This document shows positions 14,468 to 17,988 of a DNA stretch of 17,988 nt, one piece after another. The DNA lies in contig NZ_LWBS01000463.1 in the NCBI RefSeq assembly GCF_001652265.1, positions 1 through 17,988 of the forward strand, in the 5' to 3' direction. The DNA comes from Rhizobium leguminosarum (GTDB lineage Bacteria > Pseudomonadota > Alphaproteobacteria > Rhizobiales > Rhizobiaceae). Every line of letters starts with the position of its first letter. Position 1 is the stretch's first letter. Under the pieces are notes generated by a model, which saw only the letters and a list, made by a program, of their open reading frames with translations, made no database searches and was not told where the DNA came from. The translations under genes and the position numbers were made by a program.

Positions 14468-14641
14468 TTACAGTCGGTCGCCGCTCTCGGTGGTGGACGG
14501 CTCTGTCAACGTGTCAGCGGGAGCCAGATCTTCCGTAGTGCTCAAGTCCAACTTTCCCCAGATCGACGGCTTAGGAGCAGAAGGCTTCAGCTTCCGGAAT
14601 TGCTTGATTTCGACGATAAACGGTTTCGTCTGCTTTGCCAT
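14468..14641 (-). CDS. Small plasmid hypothetical protein (57 aa)
   Basis: The product starts MAKQTKPFIVEIKQFRKLKP and continues SIWGKLDLS to an acidic, Thr-rich tail. Short proteins opening MAKQ-KPFIVEIK with an SIWG motif are, as I recall, widespread on rhizobial plasmids, with unknown function. ATG 14641 is chosen for this reason. The frame stays open upstream to 14896, but that part is Arg-rich and unlike the family. No good ribosome site is seen. The gene is convergent with ardC, with 22 bases between their stops. Confidence 0.65.
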   Translation of the reverse strand: MAKQTKPFIVEIKQFRKLKPSAPKPSIWGKLDLSTTEDLAPADTLTEPSTTESGDRL

Positions 14642-15080
14642 GGCGATGATTCGCGGGGCAACTCTATCGCGGCAAGTTCGTCTCGCAAGCGGACCTTGGT
14701 CGGATGTCATGCGAGGAATGTGCATATCTTTGTCGTAGCTCTGACGGTTTTCTGACCAGCTGCGGCCGTTCACCTGGGTTTCCTGGTGCGGGCCGCCATT
14801 GCCATATCCCTTTCCCTTGACGACAGGGCTCCATTCGCGGGCTCGATGAGGCATGTCTGGCCGGAGAGCGGCTACGCCTCGCTCGTATTCCCGCAACGGC
14901 GCTCCGAAACTTTCATCCCCTGCCGGCTGGCGCCGTCATTCCTCGCGAAACAAGAAAGCCTCTCCGCGCCGCCCTTCACAATGTTCCGGCCCTACGGGTG
15001 CGGTCCGATCGTCCCCGGCCTTTGCGACTGCCATCGAGGCCGCAATGGAGCGGCCCGAAACAGCGAAAAGGAATACGACA
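14642..15080. other. Region between divergent genes, leader of the DUF736 gene
   Basis: 439 bases without a convincing gene. It must hold the promoters of the leftward 57-aa gene and the rightward DUF736 gene. Near its 3' end is a GGCCGC/GCGGCC hairpin (15038-15055), followed by AAAAGGAA before ATG 15081. The rest is GC-rich and shows only Arg-rich shadow frames. Confidence 0.5.
15038..15055 (+). promoter_or_regulatory. Leader hairpin before the truncated DUF736 gene
   Basis: GGCCGC pairs with GCGGCC around AATGGA, ending 25 bases before the ATG. Flanking bases (GGCCTTTGCGACTG upstream, CCGAA downstream) align with the leader hairpin of ardC at 13481-13497. Confidence 0.45.
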
Positions 15081-15272
15081 ATGGCTACCATCGGCACCTT
15101 TACCTCTACCGAAAGCGGCTTCACCGGCACCATCAAGACACTCAACCTCAACGTCAAGGCCCGCATCAACCGCGTCGAGAACCCCTCCGACAAGGGCCCG
15201 CACTTCCGGATCTACGCAGGCGGAGCCGTTGATTATGCAGAGAGCGGGATTATGCGGAGTATCGGTCGCTGA
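15081..15272 (+). pseudogene. DUF736 gene, truncated after about 48 residues
   Basis: The first 48 residues ([30 protein letters not shown], then [10 protein letters not shown]) are a clear DUF736 N-terminus. DUF736 proteins are about 100-aa plasmid proteins of unknown function. Homology stops at about 15224. The frame then reads [15 protein letters not shown] and stops at 15272, inside a repeat cluster (15231-15320) that looks like the end of a mobile element or a recombination scar. The expected middle (around EFGAAWKK) and C-terminus (LDDPSF...LIWSR) are not present downstream on this strand. Confidence 0.85.
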
Positions 15273-15320
15273 AGACTGGTTTTGCCGGAGTTTGCGGTGG
15301 ATTTACTCCGCATAATCCCG
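15231..15320. repeat. GATTATGC repeat cluster with a 17-bp inverted repeat
   Basis: The motif GATTATGC(A/G)GAG occurs at 15231-15242 and 15248-15259, and inverted at 15306-15317. The second and third copies sit in a perfect 17-bp inverted repeat (15245-15261 and 15304-15320, starting CGGGATTATGCGGAGTA) around 42 bases. Such motifs remind me of the ends of RIT-type elements (three tyrosine recombinases), but no recombinase is present here, so this may be a solo end or scar. Confidence 0.75.
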
Positions 15321-15417
15321 GAGCCTTCTGTGCCGCTGAGATGGATAGTGCGTCTTAAAATGCAGACGTCTTTGGCCTATGCTGATCCCGACGATCATCT
15401 AGGCGAAAGCTGAAAAG

Positions 15418-17859
15418 TTGGCGGAAAAGAATGATGCTTGGGAGAACATTGCTCGCATTCGACGGCGGTTAGCTGATCTGAATGAAGAGCGGATGGCGCT
15501 TGAGCGTGAACTGGAAGCGTTTGAGCAACAGCTGATTTCCGATAGCCGGGTTGCCGCCGAGAAGCCAGCCTTCACCGATGCCCCTGTTACCAACAGCTCG
15601 CCGTCGATGGAGAAGGTGGAGTTATTCCGGCAGTTGTTTGCCGGGCGCCCCGATGTCTTTCCTGTGCGATGGGAAAATAGAAAGGATGGACGCACCGGCT
15701 ATTCGCCATCCTGTTCCAACGAGTGGGCGAAGGGAATCTGCGGCAAGCCGAAGGTGAAATGCGGGGACTGCCCGCATCAGGCTTTCATTCCATATTCCGA
15801 GGATATCATAGAAAGGCACCTTCGTGGCGGCGATATCCGCTCAAGCGACTTTGTTGCCGGCGTATATCCATTGCTGCAAGACGAGACATGCTGGTTCCTT
15901 GCTGCCGACTTCGACAAGGAAAGCTGGGCGGACGATACCAGAGCGTTGCTGGCAACCTGTCATGCAAAAGGAATTGCCGCAGCCCTCGAACGGTCGAGGT
16001 CGGGAAACGGCGGCCATGTCTGGATATTCTTCTCAAAACCCGTTCCCGCGAAGGTCGCCCGACAACTGGGGGCCGCACTGATCACAGAGACGATGGAAAA
16101 CCGCCCCGAGATCGGCTTCACGTCTTATGACCGTTTCTTTCCCAACCAGGATACCATGCCACTTGGCGGCTTCGGCAATCTGATCGCGCTTCCCCTGCAA
16201 AGGAAAGCCCGCGAAAATGGAAACAGCGTTTTTGTCGATGGCGACCTGCAACCCTACGATGACCAGTGGGCATACCTGTCGTCTTTACCCAGGTTGTTGG
16301 CGGACGAAGTCTTCAGGATCGCCGACGAAGCCGAATTGTCGGGGCGGGTCTTGGGCGTCCGGATGCCAGTCGATGACGAACATGCCGATGAGCCGTGGAA
16401 GATGTTGCCGTCACGTCGTAGCGAGCCGCGGCGAATTGAGGCCGCGATCCCGCAAAGCATCAAGGTCGTGATCGCCGACCAGGTTTACATCGATAGGACC
16501 GAGCTTCCGTCCGCGCTGATTGCGCAGTTCGTGCGCCTGGCAGCATTCCAGAACCCGGAATTCTATCGTGCGCAAGCAATGCGATTGCCGACATTCGGCA
16601 AGCCGCGGATCATCTCCTGTGCCGAGCTTCATCCACGCCATGTCGCGCTGCCACGAGGCTGCTTCGACGAAGCAATTGAGCTCATCAAGAGCCATGGCGC
16701 GACCGCCATTTTGGAGGATCACCGCGAAGACGGAGATGCGCTACCCGCCGGCGTCTCGTTCCAAGGGGAACTGCGACGGCCACAATCGCGGGCCTTTGAT
16801 GCTCTTGTCGCCAACGATAACGGCGTGCTCGCCGCCACGACCGCCTTCGGCAAGACAGTTGTCGCTGCTGCACTCATTGCACATCGAAGCCGCAATACGC
16901 TGGTTCTTGTTCACCGCAGGGAGCTTCTCACCCAGTGGGTAGAGCGTCTGAGTTCCTTCTTGAGCCTCGACCCAAAGCAGATCGGCATTATCGGTGGCGG
17001 GAAAAGGAAGCCGACAGGGATCATTGATGTGGCGCTGATCCAAAGCCTAGTTAGGAATGGCGAGGTCGATGACATTGTCGGCAATTACGGTCATCTGATT
17101 GTCGACGAGTGCCACCATCTGTCCGCTGCAAGTTTTGAACTTGTCGCTCGCAGATCCAAGGCGCGATATGTCGTCGGCCTGTCAGCGACGGTCGCCCGAA
17201 AAGACGGACATCATCCGATTATCTTCATGCAATGCGGCCCCGTTCGCCATCGGGTCGATGCAAGAGTTCAAGCTGCCGAGCGTGGTATTCGCCACCGTGC
17301 CCGCGACCGTTCGACGAAGTTTGAGTTGCCAACGTCACTCGTCTCGGCCGAGCGTCCGTCAATGCCAGCGATCTATGCGGCCCTTGCGCAGGACCAAGGC
17401 CGAAATGACCTGATATTCGATGACGTGCTGAAATCCCTTGAGGCCAAACGTTCGCCCATACTGCTAACCGAGCGTAAGGATCACCTCGATTATCTCCAGC
17501 AGAAGTTCTCGCCGTTCGTAAAAAATCTGGTGGTGCTGCGCGGTGGCATGTCGGCGAAGGATCGCAAGCAGGCCAACACGGCGTTGAATGTCGCAGACGA
17601 TGATGAGCGTCTGATACTTGCGATAGGGCGCTATATCGGGGAAGGCTTCGATGACGCCCGGCTCGACACGTTGTTCCTCACCATGCCGATCGCCTGGAAA
17701 GGAACTTTGGCGCAATATGTCGGACGTCTGCATCGTCAGCATGATGGCAAGAAAGACGTCTTGGTCGTCGATTACGTCGATAGCACCGTTCCCGTTCTGG
17801 CCCGGATGGCGGCAAAGCGACGAGTGGGCTATCGCGCGCTGGGCTATGTGATCGAATGA
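15418..17859 (+). CDS. TOTE-type primase-helicase (AEP domain plus SF2 helicase, 813 aa)
   Basis: In order: a short coiled coil (about 10-45); a cysteine cluster (C99, C108, C115, C118, H120) likely to bind zinc; an archaeo-eukaryotic primase core with AADFD (162-166) and RSGNGGHVWIFF (194-205); then a superfamily 2 helicase with Walker A TAFGKT (475-480), DECHH (563-567), LSAT (588-591) and motif VI QYVGRLHR (766-773). All catalytic motifs look intact. This architecture is that of TOTE conflict-system proteins, a predicted defence class proposed by comparative genomics. The start is TTG 15418, the first possible after an in-frame stop; ATG at codon 26 is the alternative. It follows the repeat cluster directly. 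No other TOTE partner genes are visible. It may have been inserted as cargo. Confidence 0.88.
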   Translation: MAEKNDAWENIARIRRRLADLNEERMALERELEAFEQQLISDSRVAAEKPAFTDAPVTNSSPSMEKVELFRQLFAGRPDVFPVRWENRKDGRTGYSPSCSNEWAKGICGKPKVKCGDCPHQAFIPYSEDIIERHLRGGDIRSSDFVAGVYPLLQDETCWFLAADFDKESWADDTRALLATCHAKGIAAALERSRSGNGGHVWIFFSKPVPAKVARQLGAALITETMENRPEIGFTSYDRFFPNQDTMPLGGFGNLIALPLQRKARENGNSVFVDGDLQPYDDQWAYLSSLPRLLADEVFRIADEAELSGRVLGVRMPVDDEHADEPWKMLPSRRSEPRRIEAAIPQSIKVVIADQVYIDRTELPSALIAQFVRLAAFQNPEFYRAQAMRLPTFGKPRIISCAELHPRHVALPRGCFDEAIELIKSHGATAILEDHREDGDALPAGVSFQGELRRPQSRAFDALVANDNGVLAATTAFGKTVVAAALIAHRSRNTLVLVHRRELLTQWVERLSSFLSLDPKQIGIIGGGKRKPTGIIDVALIQSLVRNGEVDDIVGNYGHLIVDECHHLSAASFELVARRSKARYVVGLSATVARKDGHHPIIFMQCGPVRHRVDARVQAAERGIRHRARDRSTKFELPTSLVSAERPSMPAIYAALAQDQGRNDLIFDDVLKSLEAKRSPILLTERKDHLDYLQQKFSPFVKNLVVLRGGMSAKDRKQANTALNVADDDERLILAIGRYIGEGFDDARLDTLFLTMPIAWKGTLAQYVGRLHRQHDGKKDVLVVDYVDSTVPVLARMAAKRRVGYRALGYVIE

Positions 17860-17860
17860 G

Positions 17861-17885
17861 GGCGCCCCGCTGTGAGCGGAGCGCC
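17861..17885. terminator. Hairpin between convergent genes
   Basis: GGCGC-C-CCGCT (17861-17871) pairs with AGCGG-A-GCGCC (17875-17885) around GTG, with one internal mismatch. It lies between the primase-helicase stop (17859) and the DUF736 stop on the other strand (17896), so it could serve both. There is no T-run on either side, so termination is uncertain. Confidence 0.5.
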
Positions 17886-17895
17886 GTGGTTCTGG

Positions 17896-17988
17896 TCAGC
17901 GTGACCAGATGAGCTTGTGCTCGCCTTTGTCGCCCTGGACGAGGGAGGCATAGACCGGAGCCGTGAAGGACGGATCGTCGAGCTTGAG
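17896..17988 (-). CDS. DUF736 protein, C-terminal part, cut by the window edge
   Basis: Reading leftward from the right edge gives LKLDDPSFTAPVYASLVQG and then GEHKLIWSR with TGA at 17896. This is the characteristic C-terminus of DUF736. The start lies outside the window, so whether it is an intact second gene cannot be told. It is on the opposite strand to the truncated DUF736 N-terminus at 15081. That fits either a separate paralogue or an inversion that split one gene. Confidence 0.85.
   Translation of the reverse strand, partial: LKLDDPSFTAPVYASLVQGDKGEHKLIWSR

Noticed and set aside
17861..17885. Right-hand mobile-element end matching the 15245-15320 repeat
   Set aside because: No GATTATGC motif is present; the hairpin is GC-only and better explained as a shared terminator.
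1..17988. CRISPR array, tRNA or rRNA
   Set aside because: No regularly spaced repeats and no recognisable structural RNA sequence were found on reading; tRNA detection by eye is limited.

Overview
The window looks like a piece of a large alphaproteobacterial plasmid or integrative element. I lean to Rhizobiales, with sphingomonads as an alternative. The evidence is moderately high GC and a set of genes that recur on rhizobial and sphingomonad accessory replicons: a ParB-like protein, a DUF7007-like protein, an ArdC antirestriction protein, DUF736 proteins and several small plasmid hypotheticals. No tRNA, rRNA or CRISPR array was seen.

Layout. Positions 1-1700 are decayed accessory DNA: the start of an IS5-type transposase running off the left edge, then a secreted-protein gene broken by two frameshifts. 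At 1710-2285 is a HEPN-like protein. From 2339 to 7800 lies the most interesting block. A leftward, overlapping three-gene operon (sigma-factor-like protein, acidic 125-aa protein, ImmA/IrrE-type metallopeptidase) faces a rightward, overlapping three-gene operon (triple ubiquitin-like protein fused to an E2-like domain, JAB-E1 fusion, DUF6527-like protein). The two operons are separated by a 70-bp palindrome whose halves each look like an outward promoter. A translationally coupled pair (a 31-aa micro-ORF and a 196-aa protein) follows the rightward operon.

From 8139 to 14445 is plasmid-type housekeeping and antirestriction material: a 104-aa protein, the ParB-like protein, a DUF7007-like protein, two short ORFs, a 195-aa protein and ArdC. 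The genes are separated by long, GC-rich, hairpin-bearing leaders. From 15081 on, a DUF736 gene is cut off after about 48 residues at a cluster of GATTATGC repeats with a 17-bp inverted repeat. Next comes a primase-helicase of the TOTE conflict type, then the C-terminal end of another DUF736 gene on the opposite strand.

How it may work together. The central block resembles bacterial ubiquitin-like conjugation systems linked to anti-phage defence (BIL/Bub-like). It has unusual traits visible in the sequence: the Ubl-E2 protein contains no cysteine at all, the E1 lacks cysteine at its PGG loop, a diglycine sits inside the Ubl chain after the second Ubl, and the locus appears to carry its own sigma factor and protease. 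My working model is a self-contained, inducible defence module, in which the sigma factor drives both arms from the shared palindrome and the ImmA-type peptidase releases or destroys a regulator. This is inference. With the HEPN-like protein on one side and the TOTE-type primase-helicase downstream, the window reads as a defence-rich plasmid region.
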